64,000 nucleotides of DNA from Triglochin maritima. Lineage: Eukaryota; Streptophyta; Magnoliopsida; Alismatales; Juncaginaceae. The notes under the pieces are model-generated. The model made no database searches and was not told where the DNA came from. It saw nothing but the letters and a program-made list of their open reading frames with translations. The position numbers and the translations under genes are program-made. Each line of letters opens with the position of its first letter. The first letter of the stretch is position 1. Below are positions 44,099-56,824 of this stretch, one piece after another. The stretch is taken from the NCBI GenBank assembly GCA_963682175.1, contig OY821791.1:18442542-18506541 (forward strand), written 5' to 3'.

Positions 44099-46641
44099 CC
44101 TATATCTGCTTGCCATGATCCTTGGGTGACTTGTCTTCTTTTGCTTGCCTAGTGCTTTAAAATTTTCACATTTCTTTCAAAATCTTCATGTGTTTGCGAA
44201 AGAAAATGTTTTTGTGGGTTTTGTGTGTGTTTAGCATGTGCAAAACCGTTGAGAGGCAAAGTAAAAAGAAAGCTCCCAAAATTGTCTTGAACTTGATGCA
44301 TTAGGATTTCTAGTTTACTAACTTTAGGTCTTATCGAGTCGTTAGGATGCACCCCGGTTTTCCCTCGGGGGGCGTGTAATCATAGGGTTTCAGTACTCAA
44401 ACATTTAAAGAAGTCCACCCTGAACCGAGTGAGTCAAATAATTCGTGTCTGTTAGTATAAGGAAGTTTGTCATAGTCAAGGGCCTTTAATATCTTTTTGT
44501 GAAACTTAAGTGTAAGGGTTTTGGTTCCCATGTAGATAAATAAGTGGTGTTCTCTCTTCTCGCACGGCTCCTATCACTCGGGAAACTAGGTCTGAGGGGA
44601 CTTTGTGCCTGGTGCTTTCGAGTCATCTGACTTGGGATGCGCCGACCGAACTCTCGTTACACGGGTGGTAGGGATCGCCCTATGTGGATATTTGAGGGAA
44701 GGTGTACGTGATAGTGTAAGTCCTCATAGGCAATGATGCACGAAACCTGACCCTGGGAGAATCAAACACCAACCAATAAAATGCTCCAAAGAAAAAGGAA
44801 AAAAAAGAAGAAAAAAAAGAGTCAAATAAGAACCAAAATGGACTTTACACATTGTATCACACTCAGAAGTTAAGGTTGCCCATGTCTTTCACTTAAGTCC
44901 TTAACTAACTCTCACGAATAACTCATTAGGCTAAGTGTGTGGACTGATTACATATATAGAGTCGACCCGTAGTATTACCGCGTCCCATGACCGACAAAAT
45001 AAGTCCAACGAGTCGTGTAGCTAGATTAATTAATGCATCTTGTTCGGATTTTTTGGGTATATCCGCTGAAAACCCTCAGGAGACAACACTCCTCCTCCTT
45101 GGCGACAAGGAGGTTTAACGGCTTGTTGCACGTGCTAAGTGCAACCGTGATTCCTACGAAAGTGAGTTAGGATTTCTTGTTTTTCGCATGCTTTTCTCTT
45201 TCTTTGTTTTGCTCGGGACTAGCAAAAGTTAGGTGTGGGGGTATTTGATTGACATCATTTCATGCTCATATTTGTATCTTATATCCATTATCTTTCACCT
45301 AAACAATGCTATGTTACGAGTTTTATGTTTAGTTTTCAGGAATAATTAGGTTTGAAGAGATGAAGCATAAAAGGACCCAAAAGCTGGGAAAAAGGACTGG
45401 ATTGTGAGATCTGGGGACCAAGATGCAAGGGAGAAGGACCTGAACGCAAGACAGAAGGACCTGAACGCAAGACAGAGGGACCTAAGAGGAAAACAGAATA
45501 CTTCACACCATCATGGGGAGTATTTTAGCAATTGGATTCGGGTCGGAGCTCCAACAAACGAAGTAGATGCATCAAAGACCACCAAAAGCACAAAGAAAAG
45601 CCCAGAATAAAACTCAACCGGATCCGGGCATTTTGGACCACCAATTGGCGGTCTGGATTAGCCCAGATCCGCCAAGATTTCTCCTGGACTTGCATTAATG
45701 TTCGTTTAGGCTATTTTTGGTGTTGGTTTAGTCCCACATCGGGGGATTGTCCCGGATTAGCTTTTTCCATACCTATAAATAGAACTCTTCACCTCCTATT
45801 GTAAGCACTCCATATTTTAAGTGGCTATTCTTCCTACTAGAAGTGAGGCCTTGAAGCACACACTAAAGTAGGAGGATGCTACTTTTAATGTGAGTCATTT
45901 TATCAATAAAGTGTTGTGTTTCTTTCATTGTTTGTTTTATACATGTTTTAGTTTAATCGTCTTTTATTTCTACCTTAGTTTTAAATATGCTTTCTTTGCC
46001 TATCTTAATAATTAGTGTAATGTTTAGTGAGTAGTTCCATCCCCTTTGGGGGGTGGAGTAGATGTACATACATGCATTAGAGAATGGGATGAATGCTTTA
46101 ATTTCAATGTGTTGATTAAACATGAATGTATGCTTGCTTGTTTAGGATAGAATTTATAACTTGATGAGTTTTGCCAAAATGATTAGACACCTCTCATGCT
46201 TGTTTAGGTTCTGAAATAAACAACTTGCATATGTAAATGTTAATCAACTAAGTTGGTGAATAGATTGATAGGTTTTGCCATAACATTTAGACACTTCCTA
46301 TGCTTGATAAACACCACTTCATGTGCTTAAAGAATGTATTCTACACCCACCTCTTTGCATGTGTGCACTCACTCCACCCCTTAGGGGTTTTTCCATTTCT
46401 ATATTCCAGCACTCTTCCTTTGTTCTTAGCTTAGTTGTTAGTTCATTGTTTGTTTCTTTCGTTCGCATTTCATACTTCTTAACGTAGTTTAGTGTAGGTT
46501 AGCATAATATCACCTCTTCCATCTTTTTTGCCACTTGATTTCGGATAAACAATAGCCTGCTCACCTCCCTGAGGACGACCCGTACTTGCCACTGCTTCAT
46601 CGCGGCCGTGCACTTGCGGTTTAAAATTAAAACGTTCAACA
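44099..46641 (+). mobile_element. Remnant J: Athila-like 3' region and 3' LTR
   Basis: Begins abruptly in the family 3' non-coding region (matches 5773 onward in B), carries the conserved GCAACCGTGATTCCTACG block near 45,140, the PPT near 45,230 and an LTR. No coding sequence. Its left edge is a junction with D and its right edge a junction with the E LTR; neither shows a target duplication I can pair. Confidence 0.8.
45246..46641 (+). repeat. 3' LTR of remnant J
   Basis: Starts TGATTGACATC after TTAGGTGTGGGGGTATT and ends CGTTCAACA, 1,396 bp. Very close to the solo LTR at 40,648. Short ORFs in it are not supported. Confidence 0.83.
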
Positions 46642-47894
46642 CCACCACATGAAATAAGATAAAACTATATCATTAAAACATACAAGACAATAGTTGAAAT
46701 GAAGCTAATATGTTCACATGCATCATGACTCAAATCCAACTATGTCTCCACATGAAATAAGATTTATCACAACCATTAAAATATACAAGACATTAATTAG
46801 GATAAAGCCAATATGAGCACATGCGTGCACATGTCTTGTTTCCTTCTTCCACTCCATCCTTATCCGCACCTCATCATTCCCCATAAAATAGGCCCACTAA
46901 TCTAAGCATGTGCTAAGCTTCACTCAAGAGCATTAGCACATCAAAGATAAGAGTGTAATCCCATTAGATGGTTATGGAAATCATGTAAGGCTCAAAGGAT
47001 TAAGATTAATACACACACACCTCATACGTCACATAATCACATTACCTTCTTCTCCACCCCCCAAATGGGGATGGACTACTCCCTGCTCATATCTAAACTA
47101 AAGAAAACATAAAAACAACATAAACTCATAATGAAAATGAAGAAAAACAAGAATAAGCAGACAAAAACATCAAAGAAATTGCATCAAAGCAAAGACTATA
47201 ATGGAAAGAACAAGATTCAACTAACTTGAAATGAAAAGATTACAAAGTTCCTCCTTCTTCTCTTACACTAATGAGCAGCAAAATAAAACCTAAAACTAAT
47301 GGAGAAGCAAGAAGAAGTGGGAGATGAGGGATTACAATGGTATATATAGACTAATACATGGTTAGGATTCATTTGGAAATAATCAGATGACTTTAAATCA
47401 CATTTGATGGTCCTGGAATGCTCTGACCCGAATACCCGACCCACGGCCTAAATTTTAGAACCTATGGACCATTTTGACCTGCCAGTGGCGGATCAAGTAG
47501 GTTCGATCAACTTGAAATTTTGGCTGATGTTGTATTTCATTGATTGGCACATGTGGGGAAGCTCTGGTCCACTATCGCGACCCTATATGGTTTTAATTGG
47601 AGAAATACTGATCTGATTCAAGTCATGTGGCACAATATTTTGTTCTTTACCATCAGGTCTCTCTGGGTTTTCACTTGGGTCCTTCCTGATTTGCGATCCA
47701 GTCATTGTGCATTACAATTGGGTCCAGAAGTCTTCAATTAAGTCAATTCTTATTACATTTAGGTCCTTTTTGCTCCATTCCTTTTCTTTATTACCTAACT
47801 CCTGAAACATTCAAGAAACACTCGAGTAGCACAATATTGGGGGTAAAATAAAGGATATATAGCATGAATATGATGCATGATATGCTACTAATCA
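46642..47894 (-). repeat. 3' LTR of element E, partial
   Basis: Starts on the minus strand TGATTAGTAGCATATCATGC at 47,894. Has two imperfect tandem blocks beginning CCACATGAAATAAGAT at about 46,645 and 46,750; a related pair occurs in the G LTR (54,830-54,975). The rest is cut by J. Confidence 0.75.
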
Positions 47895-49278
47895 AATACC
47901 CCCTCACTTACCTTTTGCTAGTCCGGAGCAAAACAAACAAAGAGAAAAATGAAAGAAAGGAAAAGATACGAAAAACGGGGAAATCCTAACTCACTTTCGT
48001 ATGAATCACGGTTGCACATAGCACGTGCAACAAGCCGTTAAACCTCATTGTTTCCAAGGAGGAGGAGTGGTGTCTCCTGAGGATTTTTAGCGGATATACT
48101 CACAAAATCTGAACATTGATGCATTATTCAACCTAGCAACTCAACTCATTGGACCTATTTTTGTCGATCGTTGGACACGGTAATCCTTCGGGCCGACTCT
48201 CTATATGTATCTAGTCAACACACCTAGCCTAATGAACCATTCATGCAAGTTAAATAAGGGATTAAGTGAAAGACATGGACAACCTCAACATCCTCAAGTG
48301 ATACAAAGTTATCACGTACACTTTCCCCCACATCTCCACATAGGTCGATCCCTACCACCTGTGTAACGGGAGTTCAGTCAGTGCATCCCAAGTCAGATGA
48401 CTCGAAAGCACTAGGCACTAAGTCCCCTCAGACCTAATTTCCCGAGTGACAGGAGCCGTGCGAGAAGAGAGAACACCTACTCACTTATTTCTTATCTACA
48501 CATGAACCAAAACCCCTACACTTAAGATTTCACAATAGGAGTTTAAGGGTCCCTGATTATGACAAACTTCCTTATACTAACATACACAAATTATTTGACT
48601 CACTAGGTTAAGGGTAGACTTCTTTATTTGTTTGAGTACTAAAACCCTATGATTACTCTCCCCTCGAAGGAAAACTAGGGTGTTTAAAACCTAAAGCCGG
48701 TGTATTAGATATCCTAATGCATCATGTTCAAGTCAATTTTGGGAGCTTCATTTTACTTTGCCTCTCAAAGGTTTTGTACATGCTAAACACACACAAAACC
48801 CACAAAACATTTTCTTTCACAACCACATGAATTGTTTTCAAGAAATGGAAAAATTCAAAGCACTAGGCACGCAAAAGAAGGCAAGTCACCCATGGATCAT
48901 GGTATAACATATATGTCGATATTAAATGCAGCAGACTAACATGACCCTAACAATGCAACAAAAGAAAAAAAGTAAAAGACTAGACTATGTACACAAGTAA
49001 AACACCCCCACACTTCATGCATTGTCGTCAATGAATGTGAGAATGATAATACATGGATTCATGCATGAAAAATAAAAGATCTCACCAACGTGAAGTGCAA
49101 AAGGAAGTTTAAGGTTATGTGGATGGATATATACCCGAATTCCCGAAAACCTATGAGATTCATAAGAAGGGAGACAAATACGTGAAATAAATGGGCCCAC
49201 AACAATCAATGCTCACTTGTTGAGTATTTTTTTATTCAAATATAACTATGTACAAAAATGGGCTCCCATCTTCATTTG
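47895..49278 (-). other. 3' non-coding region of element E
   Basis: No gene. Same layout as in A, N and B: PPT at about 47,896-47,906, conserved GCAACCGTGATTC block at about 48,003, and the second PPT-like tract at 49,004-49,014 (minus sense AAGTGTGGGGGTG), 1.1 kb apart. Confidence 0.65.
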
Positions 49279-50040
49279 TCAAAGGACATCAAATGGGAAC
49301 CTGCCATCTCTCGAGCCAGAAATGCACCTGTATGGGCTCACAACATAAGAAACAGGAGGATTATTGAGAGGTTTATGAACCAAGAATGGTGGTTCATGCC
49401 TCTCAAAACCAGGGTCTGTGAAAGGAAATGGAAACAAATATGTTACCATTCCGCGACAAAGGTGAGGGTAATCAATATATACCCTCCAACCGACATCTGG
49501 GTGCACTAGGATTATTTCATCCACACAAGGTGACACCATGGACTTATTATGCAGATGGCAAAGTCCAGAAACAAAATTGCTTGACCACCTGACACCCTTA
49601 TAAGGATTGTGGTTTCTTGATGCCTCGTGCGAATGAGAAATGTAGGAGGCATGAATGAGAGGTGAATCTCTGTCTGGTTGTTTGAAATGTAGGGTATCAG
49701 GTGATTGATTCTTACCAAACATGGGATCCTCAACAAATACAGAGTGAAGGTGGCCCAGAGGCCACAAAAATGGTATCTTGTGGCTCAAGAGCCACATGAT
49801 CGAAAGGAGGTGGCTCAAAGGCCACATGATCACAAGATAAGGCACCTTCTTGTGCCAGCTCAGTGGAAACTTCTTCACTACAATCAGGATCTCCATTAAA
49901 CAATTCTCTATAATACTTGAAGGTGCCTTCAACTTCAATCTCATCCGTCCCTTGGATAAGGATGACCTCAACAGGCTCATCGAAGGCACCTGGCTTCTTC
50001 CCGATGGTGAAGATGTTGATATCAGCGCATTAACTACCAT
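49279..50040 (-). CDS. RT-like tail ORF of element E
   Basis: 253 codons open on the minus strand, overlapping the end of the protease region in another frame. The first half has no recognisable domain and may be out of frame. The second half has LHFKQPDRDSPL, VHPDVGWRVYIDYPHL, LFPFPFTDPGFERH, VHKPLNN and a final DGRFPFDVL. These align in order with the C-terminus of the N ORF (LNFKQPDES, GWRVWIDD, PLPLPLNSQTLERF, IHEPLNSSS, VMFPFQVH). GWRV-IDY and PFPF-x-LER resemble the opening of Athila RT; the rest of RT is absent. Function unknown. Confidence 0.65.
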   Translation of the reverse strand: MVVNALISTSSPSGRSQVPSMSLLRSSLSKGRMRLKLKAPSSIIENCLMEILIVVKKFPLSWHKKVPYLVIMWPLSHLLSIMWLLSHKIPFLWPLGHLHSVFVEDPMFGKNQSPDTLHFKQPDRDSPLIHASYISHSHEASRNHNPYKGVRWSSNFVSGLCHLHNKSMVSPCVDEIILVHPDVGWRVYIDYPHLCRGMVTYLFPFPFTDPGFERHEPPFLVHKPLNNPPVSYVVSPYRCISGSRDGRFPFDVL

Positions 50041-51007
50041 ATGTCAAGCGCATTAGACCATTATGACAATTGATCAACGCATTGGAAGTCGCTATAAATG
50101 GTTGCCCCAAAATAACAAGAATTTGTCCAAGTGGATTTGGCACAGGTTCAGTATCCAAAACAAAGAAATCGACTGGATTAATAAACTTACCCACTTTGAT
50201 CATAACATCTTCCACCATGCCCCTCGGTTTCTTCATTAACTTATCAGCCAGTTCAAGAGTGGTTTTAGTTTGTTTGAGGTCTCCAAGACCGAGGTGGATG
50301 TAGACCAAATACGGTAGCAGATTGACAGATGCACCTAGGTCTAATAAAGCTCGATGTATTGACACCTCACCAATCACACAAGAAATAGTAGGGCAACCAG
50401 GGTCCTTGTATTTGACTTGTGTGGGTTGTGCCAACAATTAACTCACATTTGCCGTAAGAAAAGCTTTCTTGGGAACATGAGTTTTTCTCTTTTTGGTGCA
50501 TAAATCCTTGAGAATCTTGGCGTAAGGTGGCATCCGTTGAATCACCTCCAGTAACGGAATGTTCACAATTTCTTGCCAAAAGATCTCAAGCATCTTGTCA
50601 TGCTGATCCAAAGTTTTCTTCTTCAGGCGCTCAACCAAAGCCACCTTTGGGGCATAAGTGTCTTGTGACGGAACCTCATATTCTGATTCCTTCGACACAT
50701 GATGAGACAAGGGAACCTTAGGGTTCGGCTCCATTGTCGAAATAAAAGTAGAATGAACCTCAGGATTAAGCTCTTTCCTGGAAGTATTCGTCGAGGGAGC
50801 CTCAGGATTCGGCTCCCTCATAGATGTGGGTATCATTGCAGGTCTAGTGACACCAAGAGATGGTGATTGCAAGGAAGGCAACCCTATATGGTTGTCCACC
50901 TGCTTACCAGACCTCAAAGTATGAATCACATTAACATGATGGGTTGGTTCAGAGGTAGCTCGAGGCACTAGTGGCCTTCCATGAGATTGGGTATCCCGGG
51001 GATTCAC
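50030..51007 (-). pseudogene. Element E protease region
   Basis: Minus-strand frame from about 51,007 with PLLEVIQRMPPYAKILKDLC and KKAFLTANVS, then a nonsense codon at 50,438-50,440, then the same frame with ALLDLGASVNLLPYLVYIHL, TTLELADKLMKKPRG and TEPVPNPLGQILVILGQPF. The pattern is the Athila-type retropepsin. Except for the stop it is continuous. Confidence 0.82.
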
Positions 51008-52516
51008 ATTGGGTTAACTAGGGAATTGAACCTTCTCACGTTCATAGAGATGATGAGCCAATTGACTAACTTGCACTTCCAAAGTTTTGAATGAACTTTA
51101 CATTCTCTGTATGAACGCTTAAAAGGTTTGATCAAGAGAGGGGTCTCTTAGGTCAACCTGCTGGGGTAGAGTCTGACTAGAATAGCTCAATGGTGAAGCC
51201 TGAGTAGGTTGGTGAGTATGGGACTGAGACCTTTGATGTGGGGATCTATAGGCCACCGATGAGCGTGGAGGGTGATAAGGTGGGGGATGAGGTTGAGCGT
51301 GCGATCTATGATCATGACCCCCACTAGGCCCCCAAGAGAAATTAGGGTGGTTTTGTCATCCCGAGTTGTAGGAGTGACTATATGGGCCGTTACGGGGTCG
51401 TTGTTGATACATCGCATTTGCATGCTCATTATCGCTCATTTCATATCACTATGTTCCCTAAGTCCACACCTTACTACACGCGGGTGTAGCGACCTGAGCT
51501 ACTGGAGTTCGGTCCAACTCTAAACTCTCAATCCTACGTATGAGAGCAACCATTTTAGCCTCAGATGTGATAGTTGACTCAACTTGGTATGATCCAGCTC
51601 GACTAGAAGATCTAGCGGCTGGTGGATCTCTCATGGTGTCCCACTCAAGGGTGCGTTCAACCATTAATTCAAAAGTATCTCATGCCTCATCGATGAGTTT
51701 CATTTGGAAATCACCCTGACACATCGACTCCAACAATGTGTGGGTGTTGTAGTTGAGGCCCTCATAAACAATCTAGCATTTCCATGATGAGGGCACTACA
51801 AGAGAAGGTCTTTGAACCTCTCAAAGAAAGCAAGAAACGATTCGGTCTCAGTGTGATACATTTGATGTATTTGGTACCGTATCTGTTGAGTATTCCTTTA
51901 GGGGAAGAATCTCTTCAGAGAGACGGTCACAAAGTCATCCCTAGACCGAATCAAGTTTGCCGGGAGGCTGTACATCCATTTCTTCACGTTATCCTTCAAC
52001 GTGAAAGAAATCATCCTCAACCGGGTGGAATCCTTGTCAAGATGTTGAAGCTTGAACATGGAGCATACCTCCTCGAATTCACGTATAAAAATAGGATCCT
52101 CCTTATTAGCATTGAAGGTAGGAAACATGCTCACATATTGAGGTTTCAATTCATAGTTGTCCCCGTGAGTAGGTGGGGGAACTATGGAAGAAGGTTGCAC
52201 GGCCCGAACATGATGGGTCCTCTCCCATAGAGTCATCAGTCTATCCCGTCGAGCTAAAGGTGGTGGTGTGCCCAAAACATTATCTTGACTGAATCTCTCT
52301 TCCTCCCGAGTCAGAGGAGGAGAAGGAGGTCTACGTGGTGGTGGGAGAGGAAAGAGGTAATCCATGTATGGAAACCGGTCTCCCTCACCTCCATGAGATG
52401 ACTCGGCCTCGTGCTTCAAAGGAGCACGAGATGGAGATCAACGTTCACTTAGAACGTCCATCTCAGAAGAAAATTGCATTATCTCCAGTCGAGCGCTCTT
52501 ACCAGAACGAGCCCAT
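51008..52516 (-). pseudogene. Element E gag, fragmented
   Basis: Gag from about 52,419 (minus): FIREFEEVCSMFKLQHLDKDSTRLR and KKWMYSLPANLIRS, up to LKRFFP near 51,898. The rest is scattered in other frames: ERTLEWDTMRDPPAARSS at about 51,650, SKVWT near 51,465 where the zinc knuckle has lost its later Cys/His, and HSYNSG further on. Compared with G it has several shifts. Upstream of 52,419 the sequence is leader, then the LTR junction. Confidence 0.78.
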
Positions 52517-53683
52517 TGATTGACATCATTTCATGCTTACATTTGTATCTTATATCCATTATCTTTCACCTAAACAATGCTACGTAATGAGATTTATGTT
52601 TGAATTTCAGAAATAAAGAGGTTTGAAGAGAAATGGCATGAAAGGACCCAAAAGCAGGGAAAAATGACTTAATTGTTAGACCTAGGGACTAAAATGCAAG
52701 GGAGAAGGACCTGAACGTAAGACCGAAGGACCTAAGAGCAAAACAGAAAACTCTACACCATGATGGGGAGTATTTTGGCAATTCGATTCGGGTCAGAGCT
52801 CCAACAAGCAAAGTAGATGCATCCAAGACCAACAAATACATCAAGAAAAGCGTAGAATGAAAACCAACTCGATCGGGATCCAGTAGACCGCTAATTGGCG
52901 GTCCGGATCACTCTGGATCCGCTAAGACTTCTGGAGCGCGTGTATTAGAGGATGTTTAGTCTATTTTTGGTATTTGTTTGTCCCACATCAGGGGATTGTC
53001 CCGGAATACCTTTTTCTATGACTATAAATAGAACTCTTCACCTTCCATTGTAATCACTTCACATTTGGTGGCAATTCTTCCTACTTGAAGTGAGGCCTTG
53101 AAGCAAACACTGAAGTGGGAGAATGCTACATGTATTGTGAGTCATTTTAATAATAAGACTTTCTTTGTTTCTTTTAATCTTGTCTTGTTATGTTGCTTGT
53201 TTTGTGTTGGTTGCTTTACTTTGTTTAATTTCTTGTTTAGTAATTTTAGTAGCTTAGTTAAAATGTTTTCTTTGCTTAATGTAATCATTAGTTTAATGGG
53301 TAGTGAGTTGTTCCATCCCCTTTGGGGGGGTGGAGCAATGTTTATACATGTTATGTAGATGGAATGAATGCTAAACTTTTGTGTATGTGAAAAATGTTAG
53401 TATACTTGTTTGATTAAAAAGAATACTTACTTGATGGTTTCTGCCATAGCTTAGGTACATTCCATGCTTGCCTAAGTGTCTTAATAACAAACTTGTCATG
53501 CTCATATTAATCACCTAGGGTAGTGTTTTAAATGATAGGTCTTGCCATTAGGTACTTCTTATGCATAGCAAACACTACATACACTTCTTCTTAATGAAAG
53601 CATTCATCACCACTCATATCTTGTGTACACACACTCCACCACTTAGGGGTTTTAGATTCCTGATTTACAGCTTCTCTTTCTTT
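52517..53683 (+). repeat. Athila-type LTR fragment (pairs with 60,956)
   Basis: Starts TGATTGACATC and runs for about 1,160 bp until TTACAGCTTCTC, where it switches to the last bases of an internal 3' region. It is more alike to the LTR at 60,956 than any other LTR here (shared ATGGCATGAAAGGACCC-type details, TGACTTAATTGT). Probably the original 5' LTR of the G element, truncated by recombination. Confidence 0.75.
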
Positions 53684-53732
53684 GTTTTGCTCGAGACTAG
53701 CAAAAGTTAGGTGTGGGGGTATTTGATTCACA

Positions 53733-55277
53733 TTATATCATGCATATGTCTTATATCCATTATCTTGAGCCAAACAATGCTACGTAACGAGTTTCATATT
53801 TGAGATTTAAGAATAAATAGGATTGAAGAGAAGAGGCATAAAAGGACCTAGAAGCAAGGAAAAGGACTGAGTTGCAAGACTTGAGGATTGAGATGCAAGA
53901 GGGAAGGACCCGGATGAAAGCCTAAAGGACCAATGAGCAAAAGCAGGAAACTCCACACCATCATGAGGAGTATTTTGGCAATTAAATCCGGGCCCAACCA
54001 TCAACAACCGAATTGGGTTCATCAAACACCAAGAAATCAATCCAGAACCGAGCCACCAAAATCCAGACTCGATCCAAGACTTATAGACCGTCAATTAGCG
54101 GTCCAAGACCGCCAATTGGCGGTCCATTTGAATCCAAACCCGATAAGACTTGGACGGGTGTTGTATTAGCATGTGTTTAGTCCATTTATGGTATGCGTTT
54201 AGTCCCATATGGGGGTATTGTCCCGGATTACCTTTTTCTATGACTATAAATAGAATTCCTCCTCCTCCATTGTATTCTACCCATTGCTTGGTGGCATTCT
54301 CTCTACTTGGAGTAAGCCTTGAAGCAAAACTCAAGGTGGAGAAGAGTGCTACCTGCAATGTGAGTCATTTTAATAAAATAATTAATCTTAGTTTCTTTTA
54401 ATCTTGTCTTTTAATTCTTGCATGCGTCTTTAGTTTTGCTTTCCTTTCAATTAGCTTCTTCAATATTCCTTTCTTGCTTAGTTTAATTTCCTTTCAGTAT
54501 AATGTTTCATTTTGTTAATGTAGTTAGTGTAATGAGTAGTGAGTAGTTCCATCCCCATTTGGGGGGTGGAGAAATATGTGATGTGATTATGTGATGTATT
54601 AAGTGTGTATTATCTTAATCCTTTGAACCTTATATGATCTCCATAACCATCTAATGGAATTTCACTCTTATCTTTGATATGCTAATGCTCTTGAATGAAG
54701 CCTAGCATATCCTTAGACTAGTGGACTTATTTTATGGGGAATGATGAGGTGAGGATATTCATGGAATTGATAAAGGAAACATGACTTGTAGTGTATGTGC
54801 TCTTATTGCCCTTACCTTTATTAATGTCTTGTATGTTTTAATGATTGGGTAAATCTTATTTCATGTAGAGGCATAGTGGGGTTTGGTCTTTATACTTGAG
54901 TTCATCTAGCTTCATTCCAATTATTGTGTTGTATGTTTTAATGATATGATCTTATATTATTTCATGTGGAGTCAAAGTTGGATTTAGTTTTATGATTTTC
55001 ATACACTACATGTTGCGATGAGCATAATTGAACACACACACATACACATATATTTGTATTCACACTCTTTTCTCTACCCGCTATGGGGTTTAGTGTTATT
55101 GCTTATCTTCCATTTCCTTTTTGCATTGTAGTGTAGTTTGACCATAACTCCTTTCTCTCCTTTCTTTCCCACTCGCCTTCGCACAAACTAAAGTCGACAC
55201 AGCTCCCTGTGGATCGACCCGTATTTGCCACCGCTTCAACGCGGTCGTGCACTTGCAGTTAATTAAAACGTACAATC
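53733..55277 (+). repeat. LTR upstream of G gag
   Basis: Starts TGATTCACATTATATC after GTGTGGGGGTATT and ends CAATCA, about 1,545 bp. TATAAATA at 54,245-54,252. Carries two GACCG-CAATT-CGGTC palindromes near 54,086-54,122. The 3' half has blocks like the E LTR. Confidence 0.8.
54245..54252 (+). promoter_or_regulatory. LTR TATA box (element G)
   Basis: TATAAATA in GACTATAAATAGAA, same context as in B and the solo LTR at 41,151. Confidence 0.55.
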
Positions 55278-55283
55278 AAGTTT

Positions 55284-55297
55284 TTGGTGTCGTTCCC
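55284..55297 (+). other. Decayed PBS of element G
   Basis: TGGTGTCGTTCCCC six bases after the LTR, a changed form of the tRNA-Asp PBS (TGGCGCCGTTGCCGGG). The sequence passes straight into gag, so the long leader was deleted at or in the PBS. Confidence 0.55.
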
Positions 55298-55336
55298 CCT
55301 ACTCGTGGGAACAACTATGAGCTGAAACCTTAATAT

Positions 55337-56823
55337 GTGAGCATGCTTCCAACCTTTACTGCCAATAAGGAGGATCCGTATATTTTTATACGCGAATTCG
55401 AGGAAGTATTCTCCATGGTCAAGCTTCAACAGCTTGACAAGGATTCTGTCCGATTGAGGATGATTTCTTTCGCGTTGAAGGATAACATGAAGAAATGGAT
55501 GTACAACCTCCCAGCGAGCTCTATTCAGTCGTGGGATGAATTTGTGACCGTATTTCTGAAGAGATCTTTCCCTCAAAGGAAAACTCAACAGATACGACAC
55601 CAGATACATCAAATGTATCAGACTGAGACCGAATCTTTTCATGGTTTCTTTGAGAGGTTCAAGGACCTTCTCCAGCAGTGCCCTCATCATGGACTTGAGC
55701 TATGGCAGCTGTGCCAAATTGTTTATGAGGGCCTCAACTACAACACCCGTACATTGTTGGAGTCGATATGTCAGGGTGACTTCCAAATGAAACCCATAGA
55801 TGAGGCATGTGACACTTTTGAGTTAATGGCTGAACGCACCTTTGAGTGGGACACCATGAGAGAGCCACCAGCCGCCAGGTCTTCTGGTCGAGCTGGATCA
55901 TATCATGTTGAGTCAACTATCGCGTCTGAGGCAAAATTGGCTGCTCTCATGCGTAGGATTGAGAGTTTGGAGATGGACCGAGCTAGTGTAGCTCAGGTCG
56001 CTACTCCCGGGTGTAGTAGGTGTGGACTGTCGGGACATGATGACTTGGAATGCACTTACGCTCCAAGGGATACTGAGCATGCAAATGCGATGTATCAACA
56101 GAGGCCCCATAACGACCCGTACAGTCACTCCTACAACCCGGGATGGCGTAACCATCCTAACTTCTCTTGCGGGTCTAGTGGAGGCCACGGTCAGAGCTCG
56201 CATGCTCAACCTCAACCTCCACATTATCAACGTCCACGCCCATCGGCGACCTACCAACCCTTACATCAAAGGTCTCAGCACCATAATTACCAACCTACTC
56301 AAGCCTCATCGTCGGATTATTCCAACCAGATTTCACTACCCCAGCGGGTTGACCCGAAGGACACCACTCTTGAACAAACCCTTCAAGCGTTCATGCAGAA
56401 CACTTAATCCATGTTTTGCGGCCAGCAATAATTTGGTCAAAGCATGGGAAATGCAAGTTAGCCAGTTGGCTCATCAACACCATGAACGTGAGAAGGGTCA
56501 GTTACCGAGTCAACCTGTGGTAAATCCCAGGGGTCAACCTGCCCATTCTAGGTAGATTGTACACAATGTTGAATGTGACCCTTTCCAACATGCCAATGTT
56601 GTCCATACCTTGAGATCGGGAAGGGTTGTTGACAACAATATGGAAATGCCTGAAGCCAACCCTGTTGGTGAGACTTCCGAGGAGAGTCATGAGTCTGTCA
56701 AGGAATCTAATTCTGAGATTCCTCCTCGTGATTGTTATGTCCCCAAGGCACCATTCCCTCATAGGTTGACTAAAAACGTGATGAGCATTGGGACAAGATC
56801 GTTGAGGTACTTAGGCAAGTAAA
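55337..56823 (+). pseudogene. Gag of element G
   Basis: First frame 55,337-56,407: FIREFEEVFSMVKLQQLDKD, KKWMYNLPASSIQSWDEFVT, QCPHHGLELWQLCQIVYEGL, and an intact CCHC knuckle CSRCGLSGHDDLEC near 56,010. The start of the protein is lost with the leader deletion: TAA lies just upstream. TAA at 56,405 ends this frame; a shift continues gag at about 56,440 (QVSQLAHQHHEREKGQLPSQ) and again at 56,610 (TLRSGRVVDNN, CYVPKAPFPHRL). Nucleocapsid and capsid functions are inferred from the family. Confidence 0.84.
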
Positions 56824-56824
56824 G

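Larger units (their letters stand above)
46642..52516 (-). mobile_element. Element E: minus-strand Athila-like gag-protease element with RT-like tail
   Basis: Minus-strand order: gag N-terminus (about 52,500), gag, protease (50,030-50,437), RT-like tail (49,279-50,040), 3' non-coding region, PPT, partial 3' LTR (47,894 down to 46,642). There is no RNase H or integrase. The 5' leader and 5' LTR are lost at the junction with the LTR piece at 52,517. The left end of the LTR is lost at remnant J. Confidence 0.8.
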
